The notes: generated from the sequence alone by a model not told the origin. A stretch of 64,000 nucleotides of DNA from Sphingomonas sp. PAMC26645 (GCF_004795835.1 NZ_CP039249.1:62001-126000); one strand, 5' to 3'; shown: positions 35,940 to 48,651, counted from the stretch's first letter. Program-made: numbers and translations.

Positions 35940-36911
35940 TCAGGACGCGCCGGTGCCGCCGTTCGCGCCGAAGAAGCTGCCGGTGGTGTAGCTGTCGCTC
36001 GGGTCCGCCAGCGCAACGTAGAGACCCGCCAGTTCGGCCGGCTGGCCGGCGCGACCGAGTGGCGTATCCTGCCCGAACTCGCCCATCTTGCCCGGCAATT
36101 GCCCGCCTGCGACCTGCAACGGCGTCCAGATCGGGCCCGGCCCTACCGCGTTGACGCGGATGCCCTGCTTGGCGAGCTGTTTCGCAAGCGCCTTGGTGAA
36201 GATCAGGATCGCGCCCTTGGTCGAGGCATAATCGAGCAACTCCTTCTCGGGGCTGACCGAGTTGACCGAGGCGGTGTTGATGATCGACGCACCCGGCTTC
36301 ATCAGCGGGATCGCCGCCTTGCAGAGGTGGAACATCGCGTAGACGTTCGTCTTCATGGTGCGATCGAACTGCTCGAAGCTGATCTCGGCGATCGAGTCCT
36401 TCGACTGCTGATAGGCGGCGTTGTTGACGAGGATGTCGAGCCCGCCGAGCTCACGATTGGCGCGCGCGATCAGGTCGTTGCAGAATTTCGCATCGGTCAG
36501 GTCGCCGGGGATCAGGACGACCTTGCGGCCTTCCGCGCGGAGTAGCTTGGCGACGTCCTGCGCGTCGGGTTCCTCGGTCGGGTAATAGTTGATCGCGACG
36601 TCGGCGCCTTCGCGCGAGAACGCGATGACGGCGGCACGACCGATCCCCGAATCGCCGCCGGTGACGAGTGCCTTGCGACCGGCCAGTCGCCCGGACCCGC
36701 GGTAGCTCGCTTCACCGCAATCCGGAACGGGGTGCATGTTGCGCTGAAGTGCGGGCCATTTCTGGCGCTGTTCGGGGAAGGGTTGCGAGGGATATTTGGT
36801 CTTCGGATCCGCGAGCGGCGCGGCCCCCTGCGCGAAGGCGGGTGCGGCGGCTGCGGTGAGGCCGGTGACGGCGGCGCCCTTGAAGAGGTCTCGACGGCTG
36901 GTGTCGGTCAT
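35940..36911 (-). CDS. Tat-exported SDR family oxidoreductase
   Basis: 323 residues. The N-terminus MTDTSRRDLFKGAAVTG, ending AAAAPAFAQ, is a twin-arginine signal, so the folded, cofactor-loaded enzyme should be moved to the periplasm. The mature protein has a linker rich in Pro/Gln (SQPFPEQRQKWPALQRNMHP), then the SDR domain: cofactor motif TGGDSGIGRAA, NNAAYQQ, catalytic YASTKGA and GPGPIWTPLQ. This matches the YghA/GsiB-like stress SDRs, most of which are cytoplasmic. AGGA precedes ATG 36911 by 9 nt. Substrate unknown. Confidence 0.85.
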   Translation of the reverse strand: MTDTSRRDLFKGAAVTGLTAAAAPAFAQGAAPLADPKTKYPSQPFPEQRQKWPALQRNMHPVPDCGEASYRGSGRLAGRKALVTGGDSGIGRAAVIAFSREGADVAINYYPTEEPDAQDVAKLLRAEGRKVVLIPGDLTDAKFCNDLIARANRELGGLDILVNNAAYQQSKDSIAEISFEQFDRTMKTNVYAMFHLCKAAIPLMKPGASIINTASVNSVSPEKELLDYASTKGAILIFTKALAKQLAKQGIRVNAVGPGPIWTPLQVAGGQLPGKMGEFGQDTPLGRAGQPAELAGLYVALADPSDSYTTGSFFGANGGTGAS

Positions 36912-37018
36912 GATGGCGTGTCCTGCGAAAAATTGCCTTGGGATGTCAGCGCGCAAGTCGGGCGAATGTTCACGCCATGTTGATCCAGGTCTTGTCGAAA
37001 GGTGGCGCCCTCCCCTAA

Positions 37019-39151
<2,133 letters not shown>

Positions 39152-39242
39152 GGCGCGGACCACACTCCCCCACAATGGTTCCGGCTACCCCGAAAGGGTT
39201 CGATTGCGTGGCTTTTTTGCAACGCACCATGACCGAGTGTGT

Positions 39243-39274
39243 CTGTGACACTTCCCGACTCGCCAATGTCACAG
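39243..39274. promoter_or_regulatory. Palindrome upstream of the second TonB receptor
   Basis: CTGTGACA (39243-39250) and TGTCACAG (39267-39274) form a perfect 8-bp inverted repeat with a 16-nt spacer, 84 bp before the receptor ATG. The half-site resembles TGTGA but the spacing is too long for one Crp-type site. It could be an operator or a leader hairpin. Confidence 0.4.
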
Positions 39275-39357
39275 AACCGAAATATCCGGCGTGCAGGGGC
39301 GCGGCAGGCCGAACGAAAAGTCGCGGATCTCGAGCAGAAGCTCAAAGGGGAACTTCA

Positions 39358-42300
39358 ATGCGTAACAACCTATTCCTGGGTGCGGCAGCGATTGCGCTGA
39401 TCGCCCCGATGACTGCGTCCGCGCAGGAAACCACCTCCTCGATCCGCGGCACCGTGACCGCGAATGGCGCGCCGGTTAACGGCGCGACTGTCGAGATCAC
39501 CAGCCCCTCGACCGGTTCGCGCTCGACCGCGACCACCGACACATCGGGCACGTTCAACGTCAACGGCCTCCGTCCCGGCGGCCCCTACACCGTTGCCGTC
39601 GCAGCAGCCGGCTATGGCAGCAAGCAGGTCACCGACGTCAACATCACCGTCGCGCAGGCGTTCGATCTTCCGATCGATCTGGCCACCGACGCTGCTGGTG
39701 GCGCCGACGAGATCGTCGTGACCGCCGCCAGCCTGCCCAACGCGCGGTCTATCTCGCAGGGGCCGACGACCGTCCTCAACGCGCGCCAGATCGCCAACAT
39801 CGCTTCGGTCAACCGCGACATCCGCGATCTCGAGCGTCGCGATCCGTTCGCCCGCCTCGACGACAGCCCCTCGGGCGGCCGTTCGGTCTCGTTCGCCGGC
39901 CAGAACGCGCGCTATAACCGCTTCACCGTCGACGGCGTGTCGGTCAGCGACAATTTCGGCCTGAACAGCGATGGCCTGCCCAGCCGCCGTTCGCCGATCC
40001 CGCTCGATGCGATCGGCCAGTTCCAGGCACAGGTCGCACCATATGACGTGCGCCAGGGCAACTTCCAGGGCGGCGCGATCAACATCGTGCTGAAGTCGGG
40101 CACCAACGACTTCCACGGCACCGGCTTCTACTCGCAGTCGCGCGACGAGTTCGTCGGCAAGCGCACCAAGGACCTGCGCGTCAGCGTCCCCAACTTCAAG
40201 ACCGAGAACTACGGCGCCGAGCTGTCGGGCCCGATCATCAAGGACAAGCTGTTCTTCATGGTCGCCGGCGAGCGCCTCCGCGGTGGCCGTCCGATCGCCG
40301 AAGGTCCGACCGACAACAATGCCGGCACCAGCATCCTGGGCATCAGCCAGGCACAGGTCGACCAGATCAGCGCGATCGCGAAGTCGGTCTACAATTACGA
40401 CACCGGCGGCGTGCTGCGTAACCTCGGCGACAAGGACGACCGCGTCGTCGCCAAGATCGACGCGAACATCACCGACAAGCAGCGTCTGTCGTTGACCTAC
40501 ACCTACGCCAACGACGCCATCAACCTGCTGCAGAACACGTTCCCGACGGCACCGACCGGTCTGGGCCTGGCGTCGAACGCCTATATCCAGGGCAACCGCC
40601 TGCACACCGGTGTTGCGCAGCTGAACTCGGAATGGTCGGACAGCTTCTCGACCGAAGTCCGCGGCTTCTACAAGAACTACACCCGTATCCAGGATCCGTT
40701 ACTCGGCCGTGGTTTCGCGCAGTTCCGTGTTTGCACCAACCCGACGAGCACGGCCGCGACAGCGGGTCTGACCGTCTCGCCGACCGCCTGCGAGAACAAC
40801 GCCGGCACCGTGTCGTTCGGTCCTGACAGCTCGCGCCAGACCAACGAACTGCGCACCGAGACATGGGGTGGCCTGGTCCAGGCGCGCCTGACCATGAACG
40901 ACCATGACGTTCGCGTTTTCACCGAAGTCTCGAGCGTATCGATCTTCAACTCGTTCCTGCAGAACAGCGCGGGCAGCTATTATTTCGACTCGATCGCAGA
41001 CCTTCAGAACCGCAATGCAGGGTCATTTGCGTACGGCAACGCGATCGTCGGCAATAACGGCCTGGCCGCGCTCGATCCGAACGCAGCCGCCGCGCAGTTC
41101 GGCTACCAGAGCTACACGTTCGGCGTGATGGACTCGTGGAAGGTTACGCCGACGCTGAACGTCAGCTTCGGCGCACGCTACGACCTGTATGCGATGGACG
41201 ACAATCCGCCGCTCAGCGCTGCCTTCGCCAGCCGCTATGCGAACGGTGCGATCGTCAACGGCCAGCGCATCAACATCAACAACAACAGCGCGAACATCTC
41301 CGGGTTCGACCTGTTCCAGCCGCGCGCCGGCTTCGACTGGAAGCCATCGCAGCGTATCAGCATCCGCGGCGGCGGCGGTGTCTTCGGCGGCGGCACCCCT
41401 GACGTCTATGTGTCGAACAGCTTCTCGAACACCGGCGTGCTGACCAACTCGTTCAGCGTCAGCCGCACGGCGACCGGGTTCAACGGCTTCCCGGCCGGCA
41501 CCCCGGCTGCCACGCAGGCAGCCACCGCCTCGGCCCTTCTGACCGGCGTTACCGGTACGTCGGTTCCAGCCGCGGCCAACACGTTCCTGACGGGTGGTTC
41601 GGTTCCGGCCAACTCGACGGTCAATGCGCTCGACCCGAACTTCAAGATCCCGTCGCAGTGGCGCGCCACGCTGACGGGCGAATATAGTGCAAACCTCGGC
41701 CCGCTCGGCGACAACTGGGTATTCGGTGCCGACCTGCTGTACTCGAAGGTTCGCAACCAGGTGTATTTCACCGACATCCGTTCGGTGCCGATCGCCGGTT
41801 CGCTCACCCCGGACGGCCGCCAGCGCTACCAGAACCTGATCGATGGCGGTGCGACGAGCACCAACACCAACACCGACATCCTGCTGACCAACACGAACAA
41901 GGGCCGCGCCTACATCGCGGTCGCGCGTCTCGACAAGGCATGGGATTCGGGGCTGAGCATCAACGGCAGCTTCACGTACCAAGACGTCAAGGACGCAGCG
42001 CCGGCAACGTCGTCGACCGCGGGTTCGAACTATTCGAACGGTGCATTCGTCGATCCCAACAACGTTGCCTATGGCATCTCGAACGACCAGGTTAAGTACT
42101 TCTTCAAGTACGGCGTGAACTACGACCACGCCTTCTTCGGGGACTACAAGACCACGTTCGCGCTGTTCGGCGAATCGCGGATCGGGCATCCGTTCAGCTA
42201 CACGTTCCAGGATTTCGGCAACAACGGCAGCGGCCGCGCGTCGGTATTCGGTACCACTGGCGTCAGCTCGAACTCGACCACAGGCGGCAACCGTTACCTG

Positions 42301-42828
42301 ATGTACGTGCCGACACTGGACGATGCGAAGGTTTCGTACAGCAGCGCCGCAGTCCGCGATGCGGTCAACGCGTTCATCGACTCGTCGGGTCTCGGCAAGT
42401 ATCGTGGCAAGACTGCGCCGCGCAACGGCTTCAACTCGAAGTGGTTCACGCGTCTCGACCTTCACGTCGCGCAGGAAATTCCGACCTTCGTCGGCGGCTC
42501 GCGCGTCACGCTGTTCGCGGACATCGAGAACTTCACGAACTTCCTGAACAAGAACTGGGGCCAGCAGCGCGAGTACGTCTTCCCGTACAACACCCCGGTG
42601 GTCCGCGTGCAGTGCCTGCAGACCGCGGTGCCGACCGGCATCGCGCCAGGTGCGGCCAATCCTGCCGGTGGCACCTATGGCGCCGTGGCGACCAACGCCG
42701 GACAGGCCTGCGCCCAGTATCGCTATTCGCCAGTCGGCGGCAGCGCGAACTTCACGCCGCAGCCTGACCAGGTGTACGTGAACCAGTCGCTCTACTCGAT
42801 CCGTATCGGTGCGCGCTTCACGTTCTAA
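39358..42828 (+). CDS. Oar-like TonB-dependent receptor
   Basis: 1156-residue outer-membrane receptor. Signal peptide to about residue 22 (FLGAAAIALIAPMTASAQ), then a carboxypeptidase-regulatory-like domain (SIRGTVTANGAPVNGATVEI to NVNGLRPGGPYTVAV), a plug starting at DEIVVTAAS, and a large barrel ending IRIGARFTF with terminal Phe. Long extracellular loops are rich in Asn/Ser/Thr. It is a paralogue of the receptor at 3283, with shared segments such as SGTNDFHG and GPIIKDKLFF. AAAGGGGAA lies just before ATG 39358. A strong terminator follows, so it is monocistronic. Ligand unknown; family members carry proteins, peptides or glycans. Confidence 0.9.
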   Translation: MRNNLFLGAAAIALIAPMTASAQETTSSIRGTVTANGAPVNGATVEITSPSTGSRSTATTDTSGTFNVNGLRPGGPYTVAVAAAGYGSKQVTDVNITVAQAFDLPIDLATDAAGGADEIVVTAASLPNARSISQGPTTVLNARQIANIASVNRDIRDLERRDPFARLDDSPSGGRSVSFAGQNARYNRFTVDGVSVSDNFGLNSDGLPSRRSPIPLDAIGQFQAQVAPYDVRQGNFQGGAINIVLKSGTNDFHGTGFYSQSRDEFVGKRTKDLRVSVPNFKTENYGAELSGPIIKDKLFFMVAGERLRGGRPIAEGPTDNNAGTSILGISQAQVDQISAIAKSVYNYDTGGVLRNLGDKDDRVVAKIDANITDKQRLSLTYTYANDAINLLQNTFPTAPTGLGLASNAYIQGNRLHTGVAQLNSEWSDSFSTEVRGFYKNYTRIQDPLLGRGFAQFRVCTNPTSTAATAGLTVSPTACENNAGTVSFGPDSSRQTNELRTETWGGLVQARLTMNDHDVRVFTEVSSVSIFNSFLQNSAGSYYFDSIADLQNRNAGSFAYGNAIVGNNGLAALDPNAAAAQFGYQSYTFGVMDSWKVTPTLNVSFGARYDLYAMDDNPPLSAAFASRYANGAIVNGQRININNNSANISGFDLFQPRAGFDWKPSQRISIRGGGGVFGGGTPDVYVSNSFSNTGVLTNSFSVSRTATGFNGFPAGTPAATQAATASALLTGVTGTSVPAAANTFLTGGSVPANSTVNALDPNFKIPSQWRATLTGEYSANLGPLGDNWVFGADLLYSKVRNQVYFTDIRSVPIAGSLTPDGRQRYQNLIDGGATSTNTNTDILLTNTNKGRAYIAVARLDKAWDSGLSINGSFTYQDVKDAAPATSSTAGSNYSNGAFVDPNNVAYGISNDQVKYFFKYGVNYDHAFFGDYKTTFALFGESRIGHPFSYTFQDFGNNGSGRASVFGTTGVSSNSTTGGNRYLMYVPTLDDAKVSYSSAAVRDAVNAFIDSSGLGKYRGKTAPRNGFNSKWFTRLDLHVAQEIPTFVGGSRVTLFADIENFTNFLNKNWGQQREYVFPYNTPVVRVQCLQTAVPTGIAPGAANPAGGTYGAVATNAGQACAQYRYSPVGGSANFTPQPDQVYVNQSLYSIRIGARFTF

Positions 42829-42855
42829 AGCGCGTCCGACCTGATCGGTCGAATT

Positions 42856-42890
42856 GGCCGCCGCTTCCTTCGGGATGCGGCGGCCTTTTT
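42856..42890 (+). terminator. Rho-independent terminator after the TonB receptor
   Basis: GGCCGCCGC (42856-42864) pairs perfectly with GCGGCGGCC (42877-42885), loop 12 nt, followed directly by TTTTT. It ends the receptor transcript 28 bp after its stop codon. Confidence 0.88.
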
Positions 42891-42966
42891 CGTTTTGCGG
42901 CCTTGCGCCCGACCAGACCGTTCGGCTTTTGCGTGTGCCTTGCGCGGCGTGTAAGACGGTGGGCCA

Positions 42967-44108
42967 ATGGCTAATTCTTCCGTCCCGCCCCCCGGCTCGT
43001 CCGCCTTGAACTCGACCCGGCGCCTGCCCTTCACCGCGCGGCCGTTTTTCGAGAACAAGGCGCGGGCGTTCTGGATCCTGCAGGCGGTCGGGTGGAGCGG
43101 GTATCTGCTGTTGCGCGGGGTCGTGTCGATCTCGAATGGGCTGTCGCTCGACGGGGTGATCCCGGTGATCGTCGAGGCGATCGTCGGATATTGCATTACG
43201 CTGCTGCTCTCGACGATGTACGGGCAGTATCGCCGGATGAACCGGCTGGTCGGGATTTTCCTGACGATCGCGACGCTCGCCGCCGCGACGTTCCTGTACG
43301 CCGTGCTCGACGCGTTCACCTTCTCGTTCATCGCGACCGCGACGCCGGGGGTTACGCTCACGCGGCTGCTGGGGTCGGTGTACGTCACGTTCACGGTGCT
43401 GTTCGGGTGGTCGGCGCTGTATTTCGGGATCAACTTCTATCTGATCGTCGAGCAGCAGATCGACCAGATGGAGCATCTCGAGAACCAGGCGTCGTCGGCG
43501 CAGCTGGCGATGCTGCGGTACCAGCTCAATCCGCATTTCCTGTTCAACACGCTGAACTCGATCTCGACTTTGGTGCTGCTCAAGCAGACCGAGCGGGCGA
43601 ACGCAATGCTGAGCCGGCTGTCGTCGTTCCTGCGCTACACGCTGGCTAACGAACCGACCGCGCACGTCACCGTCGCGCAGGAGGTGGACCAGCTGAAGCT
43701 GTATCTCGAGATCGAGAAGATGCGCTTCGAGGATCGGATGCGGCCGAAGTTCGACATCGATCCGCGCGCCGAACGCGCCCGCCTGCCTTCGCTGCTGCTG
43801 CAACCGCTCGTCGAAAACGCGATCAAATATGCCGTCACGCCGCAGGAGGAAGGCGCCGAAATCTGCGTCGAAGTGCGGCTCGCCGGGGAACGCGTGCAGA
43901 TCGCCGTATCCGATACCGGTCCGGGCTTGATCGAGGGCCGGATCGGTTCAAGCCAATCCACAGGCGTGGGGCTCGCTAATATTAGAGACAGGTTGGCTCA
44001 GGCATATGGGCCCGACCACCGTTTCGAAACCCGCTCCACGCCCGCTGGCGGCTTCTCGGTCGAGATCGAGATTCCGTATCAGCTTGAAGACGTGAACAGA
44101 GAGGCCGC

Positions 44109-44112
<4 letters not shown>
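42967..44112 (+). CDS. LytS-type sensor histidine kinase
   Basis: 381 residues. Four to five hydrophobic segments at about 37-55, 64-86, 97-118 and 133-155 anchor it in the inner membrane. The cytoplasmic part is a His_kinase (PF06580) domain with phospho-accepting H190 in QLNPHFLFNTLNSIS, then a HATPase domain with LQPLVENAIKYA (N box), DTGPGL and GVGLANIRDRL. It overlaps the response-regulator gene by 4 bases (ATGA). There is no extracellular sensor domain, so the signal is probably membrane-embedded. The target genes are not visible here. Confidence 0.92.
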
Positions 44113-44906
<794 letters not shown>

Positions 44907-44925
44907 GTTCGAGCCCGTCGTCTAG

Positions 44926-45023
44926 CCGCGTCCCCGTCATCCTGACGAAAGTCAGGATCCAGAGTCATTTAGGGCAACGCTTGCTACCCTGGATCCTGAC
45001 TTTCGTCAGGATGACGGACGCGG
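44926..45023. repeat. Intergenic palindromic element, family G
   Basis: CCGCGTCCCCGTCATCCTGA and CGAAAGTCAGGATCCAG are mirrored by CTGGATCCTGACTTTCGTCA and GGATGACGGACGCGG. It lies 20 bp after the response-regulator stop. A partial extra copy (CCCGACTTTCGTCGGGATGA) follows near 45090. Confidence 0.8.
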
Positions 45024-45192
45024 GGCGTGTGGTCGGGGCGGGCTTTTAGGAGCGTGCTCTTCCACGTCCGTCCTTGCCGATCGAGGTCCCGACTTTCGTC
45101 GGGATGACGGGGGTGCGCTTCGTTAGCGAGCGCTTCCCCCGTTTCCCGTGGCCATTAACCAGTCCCTAAACCCCGCGTCCTAGAGCGAGGGG

Positions 45193-46209
45193 ATGAAGAC
45201 GTCGGGTTACGGCCTTTATCCGCATGTGCTGATCAGCCTGCCCGCTTTGGTGATGGCGACGTCGTGCGTGCCGGCGGATCGACCGGCGGCGATCGCTCGG
45301 GTCCAGCCGGAGCGGAACTCGCGCGCCTTGCTGAGCCGGATGGCGTTGCATGTGCCCGACGACATCTCGGCGAAGATCGCGACGGCAGCGCCGGATGCGC
45401 CGTTTGCGGCTGCGACGCCGTTCGTTGCTCCGCCGTTTTTGAATTCGAACTCTGTCGATGACGCTAGCCGTGCAGCCGACTGCCTGACTGCGGCGGTGTA
45501 TTACGAGGCGCGGTCGCAGTCCGAGGATGGACAGCGGGCTGTGGCGCAGGTGGTGTTGAACCGGGTGCGTGACCGGGCTTTTCCGAACAGCGTTTGCGGG
45601 GTCGTGTACCAGGGGGCCGAGCGGCGGACCGGGTGCCAGTTCAGCTTTACCTGCGACGGTTCGATGAACCGGGCGCGGGAGCCGGGGGCTTGGGACCGCG
45701 CGCGGGCGGTGGCGGCGGCGGCGCTTGGTGGCAGCGTGTATGCGCCGGTTGGGGCGGCGACGTCGTTTCATACGACGAGCATTTTGCCTTGGTGGGCGTC
45801 TAGTCTTGCGCGGATCACGACGGTCGGGGCGCATGTGTTCTATCGCTGGCAGGGGGCGTTGGAGCGGGCGCTGACGTTTCGGCAGGCTTATGCCGGGGTC
45901 GAGCCTGGGGTTCGGGGTGTTGGTTTGGCGAGCGGTGGTGGCGTGGCGGCGGTCGCGGCGCAGGTTGCTGGCGTTTCGGTGCATTATGGTAATCGGGACG
46001 ACGTTGCGGACTCGAGTGCGGAGCCGGCCGATGCGCTGCACGGGGTGACGGTGCACCGGGGGGTGTTGCGTTCTGGCTCGGCGATTGCGGGGGCGGCGGT
46101 CATGCAGACGCGGTTGGTTTCTGGGGTCCGGGTTCACGTTGGTGGGCGGGCGTCTGCGATGATCGGCAGCGGTAACGCCGCCGATGCGGTAGTGTCGGAC
46201 GAAACCTAA
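45193..46209 (+). CDS. SleB-like cell wall hydrolase
   Basis: 338 residues. The N-terminal hydrophobic segment ends LVMATSC, compatible with a signal peptide or lipobox. The Hydrolase_2 (SleB) domain runs about 95-200: CLTAAVYYEARSQSEDGQRA, VAQVVLNRVRDRAFPNSVCG and the later TSFHTTSILPWWASS. In this family the Glu of YYEAR is catalytic. It would cleave peptidoglycan in the periplasm. The last 90 residues are Ala/Gly/Val-rich and variable. It is isolated between palindromic elements. Confidence 0.85.
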   Translation: MKTSGYGLYPHVLISLPALVMATSCVPADRPAAIARVQPERNSRALLSRMALHVPDDISAKIATAAPDAPFAAATPFVAPPFLNSNSVDDASRAADCLTAAVYYEARSQSEDGQRAVAQVVLNRVRDRAFPNSVCGVVYQGAERRTGCQFSFTCDGSMNRAREPGAWDRARAVAAAALGGSVYAPVGAATSFHTTSILPWWASSLARITTVGAHVFYRWQGALERALTFRQAYAGVEPGVRGVGLASGGGVAAVAAQVAGVSVHYGNRDDVADSSAEPADALHGVTVHRGVLRSGSAIAGAAVMQTRLVSGVRVHVGGRASAMIGSGNAADAVVSDET

Positions 46210-46212
46210 TAG

Positions 46213-46309
46213 CTCCCTCCCCTTCAGGGGAGGGTCGGGGTGGGGCGTTTCCGCGGACGTATCGCTCGGGGCGGTGCCCCACCCCAGCCCTCCCCTAAAG
46301 GGGAGGGAG
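46213..46309. repeat. Intergenic palindromic element, family B
   Basis: CTCCCTCCCCTTCAGGGGAG and GTCGGGGTGGGGC are mirrored by GCCCCACCCCAGCCCTCCCC and TAAAGGGGAGGGAG. First of three elements between the hydrolase and ABC-F genes, starting 4 bp after the hydrolase stop. Confidence 0.8.
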
Positions 46310-46340
46310 TTTTAGAGGCTCCCTATTCCAATACCTGCCC

Positions 46341-46443
46341 CACCCCGGCGAAGGCCGGGGCCCAGTTGGGGGACGTAGCCAACTGCGAACCGCGCTTCGT
46401 TACGACCACCTTTCCAGCTGGGCCCCGGCCTTCGCCGGGGTGG
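46341..46443. repeat. Intergenic palindromic element, family A
   Basis: CACCCCGGCGAAGGCCGGGG and CCCAGTTGG are mirrored by CCAGCTGGGCCCCGGCCTTC and GCCGGGGTG. The spacer includes CGCTTCGTTACG. Second of three elements here. Confidence 0.85.
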
Positions 46444-46485
46444 TGGCCATGCGGAGTGGTCATGGGCCTCAATATGCCCCTTCTT

Positions 46486-46562
46486 GTTCCCCCGCGGAGG
46501 CGGGGGTCCAGGATCTCGGGCGGTGGCGTTTGTGATCCTGGGCCCCCGCCTTCGCGGGGGAA
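46486..46562. repeat. Intergenic palindromic element, family C (long form)
   Basis: GTTCCCCCGCGGAGGCGGGG and GTCCAGGAT are mirrored by ATCCTGGGCCCCCGCC and TTCGCGGGGGAAC. Third of three elements; the ABC-F gene starts 90 bp later. Confidence 0.8.
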
Positions 46563-46651
46563 CTAGCCCCGCTCGATCGGAAGCTTCGGCTCCCGGAACG
46601 CGCAAACCCCAACCCTCGCAAAACCATGCTGCATCTGCTAACGGCAGCGCC

Positions 46652-48520
46652 ATGCTGAACCTGAACAATATCACGGTGCGCCTGGGCGGACGCGTTATCC
46701 TCGATGGCGCCACGGCCGCGTTGCCGCCGGGCTCGCGCGTCGGGCTGATCGGGCGCAACGGCGCGGGCAAGTCGACGATGGTGCGCGTGATCGCAGGGCA
46801 GCTCGAGCCCGACGATGGCTCGGCGGACATGCCCAAGGGCGCACGGATCGGCTACCTCGCGCAGGAAGCGCCGCACGGCGTGAAGACGCCGTTCGAGACC
46901 GTGCTCGAAGCCGACCTGGAGCGCGCCGCGCTGATGATCGAGAGCGAGACCAGCGAGGATCCCGACCGGCTCGGCGACGTGTACGAGCGGCTGATGGCGA
47001 TCGACGCCTACACCGCGCCCGCCCGCGCCGCGCAGATCCTGCTCGGGCTCGGGTTCGACGAGGACATGCAGGCGCGGACGCTCGACAGCTTCTCAGGGGG
47101 CTGGAAGATGCGCGTCGCGCTCGCCGCTTTGCTGTTCTCGCAGCCCGACCTGCTGCTGCTCGACGAGCCTTCGAACCATCTCGATCTCGAAGCGGTGATG
47201 TGGCTCGAGGACTTCCTCAAGGGCTACAAGGCGACGATCGTGGTGGTCAGCCACGAGCGCGATTTCCTCAACAACGTGGTCGATCACATCCTGCATCTGC
47301 AGGGCGGCAAGATCACGCTGTATCCGGGCGGCTACGACGCGTTCGAGCGGCAGCGTGCCGAGCGTCTCGCGCAGATCGAGGCGGCGCGCGCCAACCAGGC
47401 GGTGCAGCGCGAGAAGCTGCAGGAATATATCGCCAAGAACTCCGCGCGGGCCTCGACCGCGAAGCAGGCGCAGTCGCGGCAGAAGATGCTGTCGAAGATG
47501 CAGCCGATCGCCGAGAGCTACAACGATCCGACGCTGTCGTTCGGCTTCCCCAACCCGACCGAGCTGCGTCCGCCTCTGATCACGCTCGACATGGCGACCG
47601 TTGGCTATGCCGACGTGCCGATCCTGAAGCGGCTCAACATGCGGCTCGATCCCGACGACCGGGTCGCGCTGCTCGGGCGCAACGGCAACGGCAAGACCAC
47701 GCTCGCGCGCCTGCTGGCGGCACAGCTGACGCCGATGGACGGCGAGATGTCGTCGTCGGGCAAGATGAAGGTCGGGTATTTCACGCAGTATCAGGTCGAG
47801 GAACTCGATCCGACCGATTCGCCGATCGAGCATATGTCGCATCTGATGAAGGGCGCGACTCCGGCTGCCGTGCGCGCGCAATTGGGGCGGTTCGGCTTCT
47901 CGGGCGACAAGGCGACGACGCGGGTCGGCAAGCTGTCGGGTGGCGAGCGGGCGCGTCTGGCGCTGGCGCTGATCACGCGCGACGCGCCGCACCTGCTGAT
48001 CCTCGATGAGCCTACCAACCATCTGGACGTCGATGCGCGCGAGGCGCTTGTGCAGGCGCTCAACGCGTATACCGGCGCGGTGGTGCTGGTTAGCCATGAC
48101 CGGCATATGCTGGAGCTGACCGCAGATCGGCTGGTGCTGGTCGACGACGGAACGGCGAAGGAATTCGACGGCAGCCTCGACGATTACATCGCGTTCGTCC
48201 TGAAGGGCGATGGCGGCAAGGGCGATGCGGCGTCGAAGGCCGACAAGAAGGCGGGCAAGAAGGCTGCGGCCGAGGCGAAGAGCAACGACGCGGCTTTGCG
48301 CAAGGCTTTGCGCGAGATCGAGGAGCAGACCGCGAAGTTCACCAAGGAGCGCAATGCTCTGGACCGCGCGATGGTCGATCCGGCGAGTGCGGAGCCGCGG
48401 TTCTCGCGGATGTCGATGGGGGATCTGAGCAAGCGTCGCGCAGAAGTGCATGCGAAGCTCGAGGCTAGCGAGGCGAAGTGGCTGGAGGCTAGCGAAGCGC
48501 TGGAGGGCGTGGAGGCTTAA
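46652..48520 (+). CDS. ABC-F family ATPase
   Basis: 622-residue cytoplasmic protein with two ATP-binding cassettes and no membrane domain. First cassette: Walker A GRNGAGKST, signature SGGWKMR, Walker B LLLLDEPSNHLDL. Second: GRNGNGKTT, LSGGERARLALAL, LLILDEPTNHLDV. A P-site tRNA-interacting linker (about 230-310) joins them, and a C-terminal coiled coil (about 545-620, KALREIEEQTAKFTKERNAL) follows. The arrangement is that of Uup/YheS ribosome-associated factors, which rescue or tune translation. ATG 46652 starts directly with the first strand; ribosome site weak. Confidence 0.93.
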   Translation: MLNLNNITVRLGGRVILDGATAALPPGSRVGLIGRNGAGKSTMVRVIAGQLEPDDGSADMPKGARIGYLAQEAPHGVKTPFETVLEADLERAALMIESETSEDPDRLGDVYERLMAIDAYTAPARAAQILLGLGFDEDMQARTLDSFSGGWKMRVALAALLFSQPDLLLLDEPSNHLDLEAVMWLEDFLKGYKATIVVVSHERDFLNNVVDHILHLQGGKITLYPGGYDAFERQRAERLAQIEAARANQAVQREKLQEYIAKNSARASTAKQAQSRQKMLSKMQPIAESYNDPTLSFGFPNPTELRPPLITLDMATVGYADVPILKRLNMRLDPDDRVALLGRNGNGKTTLARLLAAQLTPMDGEMSSSGKMKVGYFTQYQVEELDPTDSPIEHMSHLMKGATPAAVRAQLGRFGFSGDKATTRVGKLSGGERARLALALITRDAPHLLILDEPTNHLDVDAREALVQALNAYTGAVVLVSHDRHMLELTADRLVLVDDGTAKEFDGSLDDYIAFVLKGDGGKGDAASKADKKAGKKAAAEAKSNDAALRKALREIEEQTAKFTKERNALDRAMVDPASAEPRFSRMSMGDLSKRRAEVHAKLEASEAKWLEASEALEGVEA

Positions 48521-48533
48521 CCCTCTCCTTACG

Positions 48534-48640
48534 CCCCTCCCTGGAAGGGAGGGGTTGGGGGTGGGTCGGGTTCCGCGTGTTCAGGCGGTTGCGGCTCAAG
48601 CTGGCCTACCCACCCCCGACCCCTCCCTTTCAGGGAGGGG
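48534..48640. repeat. Intergenic palindromic element, family B
   Basis: CCCCTCCCTGGAAGGGAGGG and TTGGGGGTGGGTCGG are mirrored by CCCACCCCCGACCCCTCCCT and TTCAGGGAGGGG. It fills the convergent gap between the ABC-F and DUF3297 genes. Confidence 0.8.
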
Positions 48641-48651
48641 GGAAGATCGAG

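Noticed and set aside
41023..43803. A 926-codon open frame on the minus strand opposite the TonB receptor, and similar long antisense frames (23543-25582, 36908-38905, 3274-4755, 4972-6273)
   Set aside because: Their translations are rich in Arg, His, Asp and Val with no domain pattern, as expected from reading GC-rich codons in the opposite frame. The sense frames encode clear protein families.
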